A stretch of 64,000 nt of DNA from Mesostigma viride (taxonomy: Eukaryota > Streptophyta > Mesostigmatophyceae > Mesostigmatales > Mesostigmataceae). The DNA lies in the NCBI GenBank assembly GCA_009746045.1, contig RPFO01000213.1:3156837-3220836 (forward strand), written 5' to 3'. Shown one piece after another: positions 42,801 through 60,200 of this stretch. Positions within the stretch are counted from its first letter, which is position 1. The number at the start of each line of letters is the position of its first letter. The position numbers were made by a program, and so were the translations under genes. The notes below the pieces were generated by a model. It had not been told where the DNA came from, did no database searches, and worked only from the letters and a program-made list of their open reading frames with translations.

Positions 42801-45800
42801 AACAACTTCTTCCTCCCTTATCCGCACCTACAGCCCATTCATTTCCTCCCCATCATCCCCCAATCAATAATCACACCCTCGTCATACCCTCACCGCCCAA
42901 AGTCTACCGACCACCCACCATTCCAACCTCATAACCCATCCCAATTAACCACCATATCTCCCCCCAGCAGTCATAAACCTGCCCCCCAACATCCCATGAA
43001 CTCCATCACATGCCGGTGCCTGCATGTCCAGCGGCTACCCCCATCATCCGACAACATACTTTATTATTCCCCGCGATAGTCGGCCCCCTGTCTCCTACCC
43101 GCTCACATAACCGTGCCTGCAGCATCAATGAACCCCAATGTTGATTGCCTACTACGATCCCCTAATGATAACAACCACTCAATTATGATACATCACCATC
43201 ATCTACCCCCTCACACACACCATATCAGCATTGAAATCACCCCAATGAGCTACTGCTATCACCCAACAGTTCACCCCATCATCTACTTGGCCCCACGCAC
43301 CGGTGCCTGCAGGTCCAGCATCTACCCCCCCCCACGCACCAGAGCCTGCAGGTCCAGCAAAAAGTCGTCGTCAAACGTGGGCTCGACCCCAAAGGGTGCG
43401 CGCGAGGACATGAAGCGCTGCTGCAAGAAGCTGATCGAGATCTCCAGGTACTCTGGCAGGGTGGACTGCATTGCGGCCGTCATCAAGGGAGAGTGCGTGG
43501 CACGGAAACGTGGTTTGCCATGGCATGGGTTTTAGACAAGGATGCCAGAGGTGCAAAAGGTTAAGTAAATACGAAGAAAAGCGCGATGCGGATGGTTAAC
43601 AAGGAGACTGAGAAGTAAAAGGTAAAATAATACTTAGAATAGTTTTATTTAAACCCTGACAGTAACAGTGCACAGCCACTGCACAGTCCGTGCAGTGGCT
43701 CTGCACGTGCGTATAGGACTCATGCAGCCCCGGCCCCCGGGAGAGATGGGAGGTACCTAATCAACCAGTTGGTACCCCATGACCCTCCCAACGGGGGTAC
43801 CCATACAAATAAATGAATGGACATGAGTTAGTATGACACATAGGTCCCCCCCCTGGTCTACAGTTGACTGAAGCATAGATCTAGCGTCTAGGGTCAACAT
43901 ACCGGTGCGCTCAGCCCTCCCGTGAACGCTCGGCCCCGGGATATCTGCAGATGCAAGTAGCGGCGGTGAGAGGAGAAGGCCTGAGCGGCAGCGGGCTTCG
44001 GCAGGGCACCATGCGCCGGCATTAGGTGGCTGGTGATGCGCGGCTGAGAGGCGAGGCCTTGGAGGATTTGCTGGATGGCACCTGCACACACGCACACGAC
44101 ATGGGTAAGTGCGCAAGCGTGGGATGGTTAACCCTGATGGCCTGCCCACGCTTGGGTTGGCATGGCGATGTGGGCAGGTCGATGAGGTGACATGGAATCA
44201 TTTTGAGAATGACATACTACGTGGTGCGTTCATGCTACACTGCATGGTGCATTAAGATGTATGAGCGAAGACAAATCACAGGTAGCAAGGAGTTGAAGCG
44301 GGCAGGGTTTGGGGGTTAGGGCAGCGATCGGCTGGACTGCTGGAAGATGCCAAGAAGCTGATCCATTTGCAGAAGGCTCGATAGTAGCCTAGAGTTAGTC
44401 TCCATGCTTTGCTGTAGACTACGTCCCAAAGGCAATGTGAATACACCGTATCAATAAGCCTTGCAAACATGCGTTGGTGTGTGAATATAAATACCACGTG
44501 GGCTATTTAGATATGACGGATAGCGAGTCGAGTCTCGTATGTTTCCCTAGATAGGTACGTTCGTACTTTGGGTACTGGGGTGCGTGACAGATGTCAGTAC
44601 CCAGTATACATAGAGTCCCTTCACTGGACGGCACTAGAGTATCCTTGATAGGGAACGTACATCTCGTGGAATGATCTGTGACCACACGATGATGTGACGA
44701 GACTGCGACCTGTCATCGTGCGGCCTCGGGCCGACGGTCTGCACCCGCCGGTCACTGGCGGCGAGCCAGTGGGATGAACGTGTTGATAAGGGTAAACCTA
44801 TTGTCTAATTACTTGAACGTGTTGATAAGGGTAAACCTATTGTCTAATTACTTGAACGTGTTGATAAGGGTAAACCTATTGTCTAATTACTTGAACGTGT
44901 TGATAAGGGTAAACCTATTGTCTAATTACTTGAACGTGTTGATAAGGGTAAACCTATTGTCTAATTACTTGAACGTGTTGATAAGGGTAAACCTATTGTC
45001 TAATTACTTGAACGTGTTGATAAGGGTAAACCTATTGTCTAATTACTTGAACGTGTTAATAAGGGTAAACCTATTGTCTAATTACTTGAACGTGTTGATA
45101 AGGGTAAACCTATTGTCTAGTTACTTGAACGTGTTGATAAGGGTAAACCTATTGTCTAATTACTTGAACGTGTTGATAAGGGTAAACCTATTGTCTAATT
45201 ACTAAGAAATTCATTATCCCTTGCAATCTGCTCTCAAGCATCCTGTGACGTCGTGCATTCATTCTATAACATAACACCTAGTGGATCCAGATAATGGCTA
45301 GGGGAGGGGCAGGGCACTATAATATCGTAAGGGCACTATACTTACATACCGGGTACCAAACGCTATAGTAGCATTCGGGCTGTCGGAAACGTTGAATATG
45401 ACACGGGGGTCGTTGTGCCACCAGCTTAGCAGGTACCTTGTCAACCACGTAATCCATGAGTACCTCCATAGGTTGCGTGGATGCATGCGTGCACGTGTGC
45501 ATGTGTGCGCTGTGCGCATGCGGGTGAGCGGCCCATGTAGTGAGCGCAAGCAAGTTAGCCAGTTGGCGTGCGTGGGAGCATTTACATGCACCAAGCGTGT
45601 CCCATGGACCAATACTTCGCTAAGTCTCTAAATATGTTTGGAAATAACCATGCCATACCATGCTTTTTTGCAAGGTCAATGGCCAAGGACCTTCCTAAGT
45701 TTCATGTAGGTCAATCGGGCATGGGCAAATGTCTCAACAGTTAAAAAAATGAGCAATCCGGATATTCTCTATGTTCCCTAACCCTTCTCCAAGGCTGGGC

Positions 45801-47345
45801 GAAGGGCGTACCTCTCTCCTTAAACACACAAAGGCTGATGGGCAAACAAACGTGTCTTTCCTTGGCTCCTCGAGATGGCCGGGCAGATTGCTTACGATCA
45901 AGGGGTATGGGACGAGCTCTAGTCCTCTACTCACCACGCTCCTTGAACGCAGAAATGATGTCCTCAATCGAGCGCTCCCCCTCCGCATCCTTGACGTAAT
46001 CCGCGACAAACGCGCGCACTTGGGAGAAGACATCTGCAAAGGGAAGCCGTTGAAGCATACCCACCGGTGTGTAGGTTGTGCAACACAGAATGTTTGGGGG
46101 CATGCGGCGTCACATTGGGGTGCTCGGTGTTCCCATGCAAATGGGCATTGACAGCATCAGTGCAGCCCTATTCGCCTGCAAGGTTGGGGGTAAGTCCATT
46201 CTGTTATAGTTTAAGGCCGACATAGTATGCTGCTATAAACAACCCCGGTGATGCAGTTTGCCCCTTCCTCTTGCCCGACCTGCTCATGGGAAACTCGCTC
46301 CTGTAGCGATGCTGCCACCGTGTGCCACTAGACATGTTATATGTGACTGGCGAGCTGTCCACCGAAAGGCAACTCTGACGCACATGCCCCTGCGGACCAG
46401 CCTCACAGACATACGCGGCGGCATCATGCTGGGCGCCCAGGGTATCGATCCACCGAAGAACAGAGCGGAGCATCTTCCCTCGGACAAGCACCTTGAGAGT
46501 GGTTGAGAATATTCACAAACCGAAGCAGGGAGCCATGACCCATTTGTAATGTGGGCTGTGCTACGATATCATGCCAGGTACTGCTGGGAATCAGTTGGCC
46601 ACGCTGCCCGTGCCAATCTATACCAAGGCGCTGGCCGAGCAAATATGCAACGGTTGCTGCTAGGTAAGGGGTAGGTTAGGTGACGTATCTTCGGGTAGAA
46701 GGCCCTGTGCTACCGGAATGAGAGAATCCTATCCCCCAAGGGGCCGCCCTCGCGAAGCCCAGTCGTCATATTGTAGCAGGAATGGCACGAAACGGCCCTG
46801 CTACCAGTTGGCAAGTGGGTAGCACCAAGGAAGCTTTCTTACCAACGAACGACGTGGAGTATCAACGAGACATTGCGCACCAAGTCATGCACCGGCCATC
46901 TGGGGCAACGAACAAGGATGGATGAGCTGGCATCCACGTGGGGAGAATGAGATTCAAGCACGTGACTGCGTAGAGGGACTGAGGGCTTACATAGAGTACA
47001 TAGCATATATATAAATTGGACTATATTTTCTTCATCAGCCAGGCGGTATGTGCCATGGGTACGAGAACGCCTAGATCTATCTAGCACTTATATTTACTGA
47101 TGCGGGTATCCACGTATTCCTATAGCAGGGCTACGCCGATAGCAGTGAGCCCTATCTTTCCCCTCCGCCCCAACAAACACCCACCCATTCAACTGAGAGA
47201 GAACGGCGACCGCCATACTAGCTGTGTTTGCTATGGAAAAGGCAAGAATGATCAGAAGATGAAGGTAGTCCGTACCTTTCGACTTCAGGTAGTCGCCTAT
47301 TGCCTTCTTCAGTTGAGCAACGTTTTCCGGTGGGATGGAGGCCAT
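30847..47345 (-). CDS. CEP76: CEP76 centrosomal/basal-body protein homologue (complete, 17 exons)
   Basis: Exons: 47345-47276, 46033-45935, 44081-43903, 43465-43340, 41512-41369, 39640-39488, 38460-38322, 37831-37702, 37134-37088, 36461-36382, 35796-35714, 34809-34716, 34381-34290, 33539-33431, 32653-32504, 32077-31934, 30906-30847. All junctions are GT-AG and phase-consistent; the total is 1,899 nt, 632 aa, against about 659 in human CEP76. Residues 1-60 are the helical start ([20 protein letters not shown]). About 105-270 is the C2-type domain ([36 protein letters not shown]). About 290-450 is the transglutaminase-like domain ([74 protein letters not shown]). The tail has [20 protein letters not shown] and [15 protein letters not shown]76 acts at centrioles/basal bodies, and its transglutaminase-like fold is regarded as non-catalytic. 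It diverges from the OTC gene across about 1.15 kb. The introns are loaded with repeats. Confidence 0.92.
34820..34930 (-). repeat. Duplicated 3' splice region of CEP76 exon 12
   Basis: The polypyrimidine/acceptor region before exon 12 (minus strand CCCCCTCCACCAAAC, then CATGCGGGGGACGTATG) has a second, degenerate copy about 75-90 bp further upstream in the intron, plus a weaker third piece between them. Confidence 0.6.
35647..35690. repeat. Poly-C run
   Basis: About 25 consecutive C, then CTCCCTCCCCCCCC. It lies in the exon 11-12 intron of CEP76, just outside exon 11. Confidence 0.95.
36800..36895. repeat. Degenerate interstitial telomere repeat
   Basis: About ten CCCTAAA, CCCTAA or CCCTGAA variants in one 95-bp stretch, in the CEP76 intron between exons 9 and 10. 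CCCTAAA is the telomere unit of plants and many green algae. Confidence 0.65.
39641..40825 (-). repeat. 83-bp tandem repeat containing the CEP76 exon 6 acceptor and exon start
   Basis: About 14 copies follow the real exon edge. Each unit carries, on the minus strand, a GCTTGTCTCGGGCAACGT block identical to the first ~18 nt of exon 6, then CATGCCCTTCTTGGCACGC, then CCCCCCTACTACCACCCCC. Spacing between copies is 83 bp on average. Unit-to-unit divergence is low, so expansion looks recent. Long open frames across it are artefacts. Confidence 0.95.
41621..41792. repeat. 43-bp tandem repeat, 4 copies
   Basis: Four essentially identical copies of a unit starting CATTGATAGGAATAGGAAGG, in the CEP76 intron between exons 4 and 5. 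Confidence 0.95.
41805..41915. repeat. 39-bp tandem repeat, 3 copies
   Basis: Three copies of a unit containing GTGGGACCGGCAGGTAGT and GACCGACCTATCTTA. It follows the 43-bp array directly. Confidence 0.93.
42055..42300. repeat. (TGGCG)n pentanucleotide repeat
   Basis: About 40 copies of TGGCG turn into TGGCA variants at the 3' end (TGGCATGGCA). It lies in a CEP76 intron. Confidence 0.97.
43020..43360 (-). repeat. Copies of the CEP76 exon 4 end and donor
   Basis: The real edge at 43340 reads GCTGGACCTGCAGGCTCTG followed by GTGCGTGG. A near copy (GACCTGCAGGCACCG then GTGCGTGG) lies at about 43294-43320, and a weaker third copy (GGACATGCAGGCACCGGCA) at about 43016-43036. Confidence 0.65.
43675..43700. 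repeat. Short perfect inverted repeat
   Basis: AGCCACTGCAC and its exact inverse GTGCAGTGGCT are separated by 5 nt, forming an 11-bp stem in the CEP76 intron between exons 3 and 4. Confidence 0.6.
44775..45203. repeat. 39-bp tandem repeat, 11 copies
   Basis: Eleven nearly identical units containing GAACGTGTTGATAAGGGT and AAACCTATTGTCTAATTAC, with only a couple of single-base differences. It lies in the CEP76 intron between exons 2 and 3. Confidence 0.97.
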
Positions 47346-48496
47346 TTCAATGCGGCAATCCGCGACTCGACAGGCAGGGCGTCGTGACCTAAGCAGCGAC
47401 TGTAGCGCACCCTGCGCAATAAGAAATGAGGGATCGACCTGCTATGCCTCCACCGCTGCAATTTAGCGAGCAATTCGTCGCCTGCGCAATAAGAAAGCAG
47501 CGACTGTAGCGCACCCTGCGCAATAAGAAATGAGGGACCGACCTGCTATGCCTCCACCGCTGCAATTTAGCGAGCAATTCGCCCCCCCGACGCCGATTCG
47601 AGCGCTAAGAAATCAGTGACGAGAGTTCACCCATTGTGCCACAGCTCATTCAAAAAGTCGCCATCGTCTGACCGGAATATTAACACTTTCTGGCGCATGC
47701 CGCATTCCTCGAATTCTCAGGACCATTATGGCACTCGCATTACGTATGCCGAATTCTGCCGACAACGGAGCACGAGCTACAGCAACTGGATATTCTAAAT
47801 GGTCGGAAGAAATGGTATGGATTGAATCGTGGTCCTAATTACCATAGCCACGACTTATTCGTTAACTACAACACTTTTAATTGCGCGTTTTTAAGTACAC
47901 ATTGCCTGACGGCAAAATAACGCGCAAAATTTGTGCTTAACTTCGCAGCATGCGCTGATCAGCTGGCATTTCCCCGACCAATGTCGTTATCAGCCCTCTG
48001 AAAACAAAATTTCCCATCGTAATTTATTGAAGTCGAGTATTTGTCTAATAAGGCGCCAAAATATGTATATTGGAATTTAGAGCGCAAGCTTTAGAAGTAT
48101 GAGGCGAGTCATCAAGAGCGAGATGCATCAGATGCCGCACTAAAATGTCGCCATGAGATGCCGCCCGACAGGGCATAACTTGCCCGTTCTGGTCAGAATT
48201 AAGTATCTCTTCCTCCAGAAAAGACACATGTCACACTCCATGTATGGGCAGGATGTTAGCCACAAACTGTCCTCTGTCAGGGTGACGATCTCTATGGTTC
48301 GCCCGCAGGTAGGCCGACCATTCGTCAGAAAATACCACACATGCCCCGCAGCGAAATGCCCAGGAAACAGTTGGCTCGCGGAAACGTCGCACTCTCGTGC
48401 CCTCTCCAACGTCACACAGGCCTGGCCAAGCGACTTATCTAGTCCTGACCTTTTCAAGTACCCATTTCCCGCATTGCCCACGAGTTTGCTTCATAA
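47346..48496. promoter_or_regulatory. Head-to-head intergenic region of CEP76 and OTC
   Basis: The two start codons diverge across 1,151 bp, so both promoters should lie here. No clear TATA or known operator was recognised, only the tandem duplication noted separately. Confidence 0.5.
47391..47581. repeat. ~87-bp direct duplication beside the CEP76 start
   Basis: Two copies (47391-47478 and 47495-47581), 104 bp apart, differ at one base and share a CCTGCGCAATAAGAA block that also appears a third time between them. It lies 46-236 bp upstream of the CEP76 ATG. Confidence 0.9.
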
Positions 48497-55760
<7,264 letters not shown>

Positions 55761-56715
55761 GCGGAGCGGGCTGGCTGCCCTGCCACGCTACCCGGTGTGG
55801 GCAAGGGGCAGCGAGCAGAGCGACAGAGGGCAAGGGGCAAGGGAACACGTGGACCCTCCTGCCGTGGGCAAGGGGGCAGAGGGCAAGCAAGCGGCGTGTC
55901 GAGAAGGAGGCACGTGAGTGGTGCCTTGGCAAGGGGAACAGGCCCGTGGCGATGGGGGAAAGGGCCAGAAGGCCAGGGGACAAGAGGCATAGGGAAATGG
56001 GGCAAAACAGGAGGCAACCCTGGCGGGTTGATGCAGATGAGCACCACAGACGGTTGGTCATCCGCGTCAGTAGTGGGCCATGGGCTGTAACATCGTGGCA
56101 ATACATCGTCTGCGGGATTACTTGTCCCTGAGTAGCATGGGCGCCCGTGGAGCCCCGCAAGTGCAAAGGCCCCAGGTCCTTGCTTGAAGGCAAAAACTCT
56201 GGTCTACCAAGTGCCCTTCCTGCGTTGTGGACGGGCGGAGAGGCTTTCTCATAATATTGAAGGGCACGAGCAAAGGAACAGCTAGCCCCTTGTGTATTTA
56301 CAAAGGAAAAAGGGCGACACGTTTTTGAATGCCAGCCACGTACGTTAGCGTTCTTATGTCATTGGGGTTCCCTTTAGGAAATATTCATGCGATTTTAGTT
56401 TGCGAAGCCAAGTAGCCCTGGGCGGCATCATTTGCTGCGCACTGTAAATCTTATGTCAATCACACTAATAGCATAAAAGAAATTCGTTTGTAAATCAATG
56501 AGACACCCAGCGCAGTCCAGAAGTCTAGAGAGTCCGGACCATGGGAGCTCGAGCATGCCGTTATCGTATCCGCGCGTTTTCGAGTCGTTCAAAATCAGGG
56601 TTAACGTTTGTAAATGTCTAAATTTGAATGGATCCGGCCATATCTCATAATACGTATTGAATTGAATTGCATATATATCATAATACGTATAGAATAGCAT
56701 TAATTTTACAAGTGT
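55761..56715. other. OTC 3' flank
   Basis: Purine-rich 3' flank without a recognisable gene. It includes the 56505-56553 copy of the dispersed repeat that is also in OTC intron 5. Confidence 0.5.
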
Positions 56716-56860
56716 CTAGAATAGCGTTTGTAGGCCGGCCATCTTGCATGCCGGAACCAGTCAGGTAGACACTGCATGCCCTAGGTCTGCATGGCCGGCC
56801 CCGGCCCAGCGGCTAGCTTGGCCAGCTAGGACGGCCGCATATCCTGACATGCATGCATGC
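56716..56860 (+). mobile_element. LINE reverse-transcriptase C-terminal fragment
   Basis: It matches 59690-59800 at the nucleotide level (GCGTTTGTAGG, CAGTCAGGTAGACAC, CAGCGGCTaGCTTGGCCAG). That segment encodes a LINE-type RT tail. This copy is frameshifted and short. Confidence 0.5.
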
Positions 56861-57071
56861 ATGGCGCCTGCCCCCCCCCTCCCCCCCCCGTGGGGAAGCG
56901 TCCGCGTGTTTGCAAACGCAGGAAGCGCGCTAGACAGGACCCCTACCTAGGTAGGGAGCTTAGATATACATACAGAGTTGGCTTGATGTTGTAGATTCTG
57001 ATCAGACGCTCCGCAAAGGTGAAAACCATTTGCGTTCAGTGCCGGGCCGCGGAAAACGCGGAAAAACGCGA

Positions 57072-57145
57072 TCTGCAAATGAATCAGACCGGAATCGAAC
57101 TGAGGACCTCTCGCACCAATTTTGCTGACTATAGGACGGACGTCT
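57072..57145 (-). other. tRNA-like sequence (Pol III box A/B remnant)
   Basis: The minus strand reads TAGTCAGCAAAATTGG (box-A-like), then about 18 nt later AGTTCGATTCC (box B consensus GGTTCGANNCC, 10 of 11). No proper anticodon arm or paired T stem forms, so it is not a functional tRNA. It may be a tRNA-derived SINE fragment. Confidence 0.3.
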
Positions 57146-57410
57146 CCGGTTACCATGGCATCGCCAACTTACACCTACAGTCATCCGCAAAAGTTCTCCT
57201 GTCCGGGGAGTGATGCAAGCCTTTCGGATTTCGTACTAGATAAATCACTCGAGATCTGTGTGTAGGAGTACTACACACGTGTCTGCACGCGAGACTTGTT
57301 CCTGGTCTCGCACCGTGAGACGGGCTGAACACGGCTGAGTCCTTCTTTGAGTAGAAGGGGGCGTAGCCGGTACTATCGAAATCAGCCAAGCGTTGTAGAT
57401 AGATAGACCG

Positions 57411-57765
57411 GTAGGATTGCGTGACCGGTAGGACTGCGTGCCCCAAGGACATTCCTAAGAAGGTAGGCAAACATGTCACATGTGACCTACCCACAGCAGC
57501 TGCTGGCTGACCTAGTGGTCCCAGCTCATTTTGAACATCACATTCACTCCCTCTCTCTTGCTTGGACTGCTATGCAGGACAAGAAGAGGTCGGGAAGACC
57601 GTTGTCCAGGCTCATACGCCCGCCCCTGTGGGCAATCCCCCTCCCCCCAAGCGGAAGGGGCGCTTTGCTGAGTAGCATAGGTATAGGGGTTTCTAGATTA
57701 GATTAGCTTATCTAGAGTTAGGTTAGTTCGGTTTCGCGGCTTTGTCCCCCCTCCATCCAGCCACG
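57411..57765 (+). mobile_element. LINE 3'-end fragment
   Basis: It encodes a degenerate RT tail (QQLLADLVVPAHFEHHIHSL, then SLAWTAMQDKKRSGRP) homologous to 59810-60065 and 60200-60400, followed by a 3'-UTR-like segment (TAGATTAGATTAG .. TTCGCGGCTTTG). It is 5'-truncated. Confidence 0.6.
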
Positions 57766-57770
57766 GGAAT

Positions 57771-57853
57771 ATGTGCTACATGATATCTCCCAACGGAGTC
57801 ATTAATTATAATTAATTAGGAACAGAACTCCGTTGGGAGTATCTGTAGCACAT
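57771..57853. repeat. Long hairpin: LINE 3'-tail motif as inverted repeat
   Basis: The left arm 57771-57799 contains CTCCCAACGGAGT and the right arm 57827-57853 its inverse, with a 27-nt AT-rich loop. About 26 of 29 positions pair. One arm resembles the LINE 3'-tail motif found at 59290, 60150 and 62818. Confidence 0.75.
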
Positions 57854-58150
57854 AGCCCTTGAGAAGGGGCATATATGGCCTATAATACATTGTAAGCTAC
57901 TTCCTGCGAGGGTGGGAATGTAAACAACACTTGCTCTAGGTGCCGGCTAGGGCACCTGCACCACCCAGAGTCTCGATCGGGCAACTCCCAGCTAAGGGGA
58001 GCCCGTCATAGGTGGGGAAGATCATCATAGCTATACAAAAGCTCTAGAGCGTGGCATCTCAGCAGAGAGCAGCTCTCTGCATGGGCACAGCTTAACTACA
58101 TAAAGCTAGGCATCATGTGGGGTGTGGCACATCATAGGCACGCATGTACA
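57800..58150 (+). mobile_element. Second copy of the element in OTC intron 7
   Basis: It is homologous in inverted orientation to 53770-54050, with shared blocks as listed for that copy. It is non-coding. Confidence 0.55.
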
Positions 58151-58160
58151 TGGCTAAATA

Positions 58161-58470
58161 ATGCGCTGGGCTGGACCCAGTGATGTTAGACGCCGCAAGG
58201 CCCGCACCTTCAAAGAACAGCTAGTAGAGGACATGGGGGGCCTAGGCCTCTCCGTGATTTGGAAGAAGATGATGGACAAGGCCAAGTGGGCCCAGGTCAT
58301 AGAGGACAACGAGCCCCCCCCAGTGGGGAAGCGCCCCCGTGTGCAATCCCACGGGAGCCGCACGCCAGATAGCTCCCCTAGGGCAGCGTGCGGCTGCCTA
58401 GATAGATGTTGTAGTTAGAATGCTGTTAGATAGATGTAGTATGTAGCCTATGTAGATAGATTAGACCGGT
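58161..58470 (+). mobile_element. LINE RT C-terminal fragment
   Basis: The frame 58161-58418 encodes FKEQLVEDMGGLGLSVIWKK and MMDKAKWAQVIED, the usual extreme C terminus of LINE-type RTs, then PPPVGKRPR and a stop. It corresponds to the PPPKRRRRF-like ends of the other copies. Confidence 0.55.
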
Positions 58471-58484
58471 AGGACTGTTTGCAC

Positions 58485-58562
58485 CCATCCATCCATCCAT
58501 CGGGGTTAATGCTCCGTGACTCCCCAACGGGAGCACGAGTCATTAATTAATTAAATAATGCG
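58485..58562. repeat. CATC-CCCCAACGGGAG-TTAATTAA tail repeat
   Basis: (CATC)n, GGGGTTAATGCTCCGTGACT, CCCCAACGGGAGCAC and TTAATTAA in that order. It recurs at 59349-59457, one tail-like copy on each side of the ORF1 remnant. Confidence 0.7.
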
Positions 58563-58696
58563 CGTGAGTCAGCTGGTATAGTGCCTGTAGGAGGCGTACA
58601 TGTACATGGCCACGGTCTATCTAGATATTCTACACTACTGCTGCTGTATTCCCCTAAGCTGGGGCGTCTGGAGTCGCTGGGGCCGCGGGGGTTGCC

Positions 58697-59267
58697 TCAG
58701 TGCCAGGGCTTGTGGCCGACGTAGATGGCTGCCCCCTTCCAGTACACCGGCTGCCCCGCCTTGGTCTGCCGGAGCTGGAGGTAGGTCGGCCATAGCTCCC
58801 GTCGCCGTTGTTGCTGCGCCAGGGTCAAGTCGTCGTCAAGGGTGAAGAGAGTCTTCTCGAGCCGCTTGCGGCGTCTGAGAAAAGAAATCTTGTCCACCGG
58901 GTTCTTAAAGGTGAGAAGGAGCGGGGGCGCCCCTGCCTTACCTCGCGCGCGGGGAAGGCGGTGGGCGACCAGCTTGATCGATCTCACCAGTAAGGCCCAT
59001 GCGACTAAGAATTTCTCTCTCAAACGCATGTGCAAGCTTCTCGGAATTCTCACCTTCCATGTCGAAGTTCTTGACAATGACGTTAAGGCTGCGCTTGGCG
59101 AGCTCGGCCTCCTCGATCGCGGAGGTCGAGCGTCTGCTGCTGGAGCTGCATGTGCGGCAACGGCGGAGGTGGTGCATGGAGGTGGCGTGCATGTCCGCCC
59201 AGGTCGGGATGGGAGGCGTATCGCTGGCCAAGCCAGCCGGGGCTGGCTTGGCGGCAATGTCCTTCAC
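58697..59267 (-). pseudogene. LINE ORF1-type protein remnant (frameshifted)
   Basis: The upstream frame (59267-58938) gives VIVKNFDMEGENSEKLAHAF and EREILSRMGLTGEID. The downstream frame gives PPLLLTFKNPVDKISFLRRR, LFTLDDDLTLAQQQRRRELW and YWKGAAIYVGHKPW before a stop at 58697. This order (small helical region, RNA-binding fold, DDLT..RRELW C-terminal part) is that of LINE-1-type ORF1 proteins. The frames join near 58980, indicating a frameshift. The coding strand is opposite to the RT fragments around it, so it belongs to a separate or inverted insertion. Confidence 0.6.
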
Positions 59268-59348
59268 CGCCTGGGCCGGTGAGGCCTGCGGTGTTTTGCA
59301 ACGGAGTCATGTTATAATTTAATTTTATTTAATTTTAATTGCGTGTCC

Positions 59349-59462
59349 CCATCCATCCATCCATCGGGGTTAATGCTTCGTGACTCCCCAACGGGAGCAC
59401 CAGTTTAATTAATTAATTAATTAATTAATTAATTAATTAATTAATTAATTAATTGATTATAA
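59349..59462. repeat. Second CATC-CCCCAACGGGAG tail with (TTAA)n
   Basis: Same motif order as 58485-58562, but the AT part is expanded to about 13 TTAA units (59404-59456). Confidence 0.85.
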
Positions 59463-59576
59463 TGGTGCCTGCCCCAAAGGACGAACCCAGGTGGGTTGGT
59501 AGACCAGCACTCAATTACGTGTACAGATCGATCAGTTGCATGCTGGCCGCTAACACTGGCAGCTAAGCTCAACGGC

Positions 59577-60200
59577 ACAGTTTACAGGATGCTCCGACAG
59601 GTCCTGAACGTAGGGTTTTCCAAGCGCCCGTCATTAGAGTCTTTGTATCAGGGCATGCCTCGTATTTCGGACGAGATTAGACAGTGTAGGATAGCATTTG
59701 TAGGACACCTTGCTCGCACCAGCCAGGTCGACACCGCCCTTGGTCTGGCAGGCCCCCAGCGGCTTGGCCAGCCAGGGCGGCATATTCTGAGTTTCTGACA
59801 GTGGCCTGGGCCCAAGGGCATTCCCAAAAGGGTAGGGAAACATGTCACAAACTACGTCCAGATGTTGCTGGATGGCCTAGGTACTGGTCCCAGCCCAGTT
59901 TGAATACCGCATCCACTCTCTCTCCCTTCTTTGGACTGCCATGCAGAACAAGACGCGGTGGCAGAAGCCTTGTTAAGGCTCACACGCCCGACCCTGTGGG
60001 CAAGCCACCTCCCCCCAAGAGGAGGAGGCGTTTTGATGAGTATAGGGTAGTTAGGATTTTTCTAGACTAGTAGATAGATTAGCGTCAGGATAGTCCGATT
60101 ACGCGGCTCTCTCCACTCCACCATGCACCCATCAAGGAATATGTGCTACATGATCTCCCAATGGAGGCATGTTATAATTTAATTTCATTTAATTTAATGC
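59577..60200 (+). mobile_element. LINE RT C-terminal half plus 3' UTR
   Basis: This is the best-preserved copy. MLRQVLNVGFSKRPSLESLY, RISDEIRQCRIAFVGHLART and SQVDTALG correspond to the post-catalytic region of LINE RTs (LR.ILN..W, ELY, ..RRLRF.GHL.R). After frameshifts come the nucleotide equivalents of the AMQ(D/N)K segment, the poly-Pro/basic end, and a UTR ending ATGTGCTACATGATCTCCC AATGGAGGCATGTTATAATTT. The catalytic YxDD region is absent. Confidence 0.65.

Noticed and set aside
44774-45205. 143-codon frame of 13-residue repeats
   Set aside because: The 39-bp unit is divisible by three and happens to lack stops in one frame. It lies in a CEP76 intron with no splice support.
57072-57145. 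Functional tRNA gene
   Set aside because: Box-like motifs are present, but the T stem does not pair and there is no anticodon arm.
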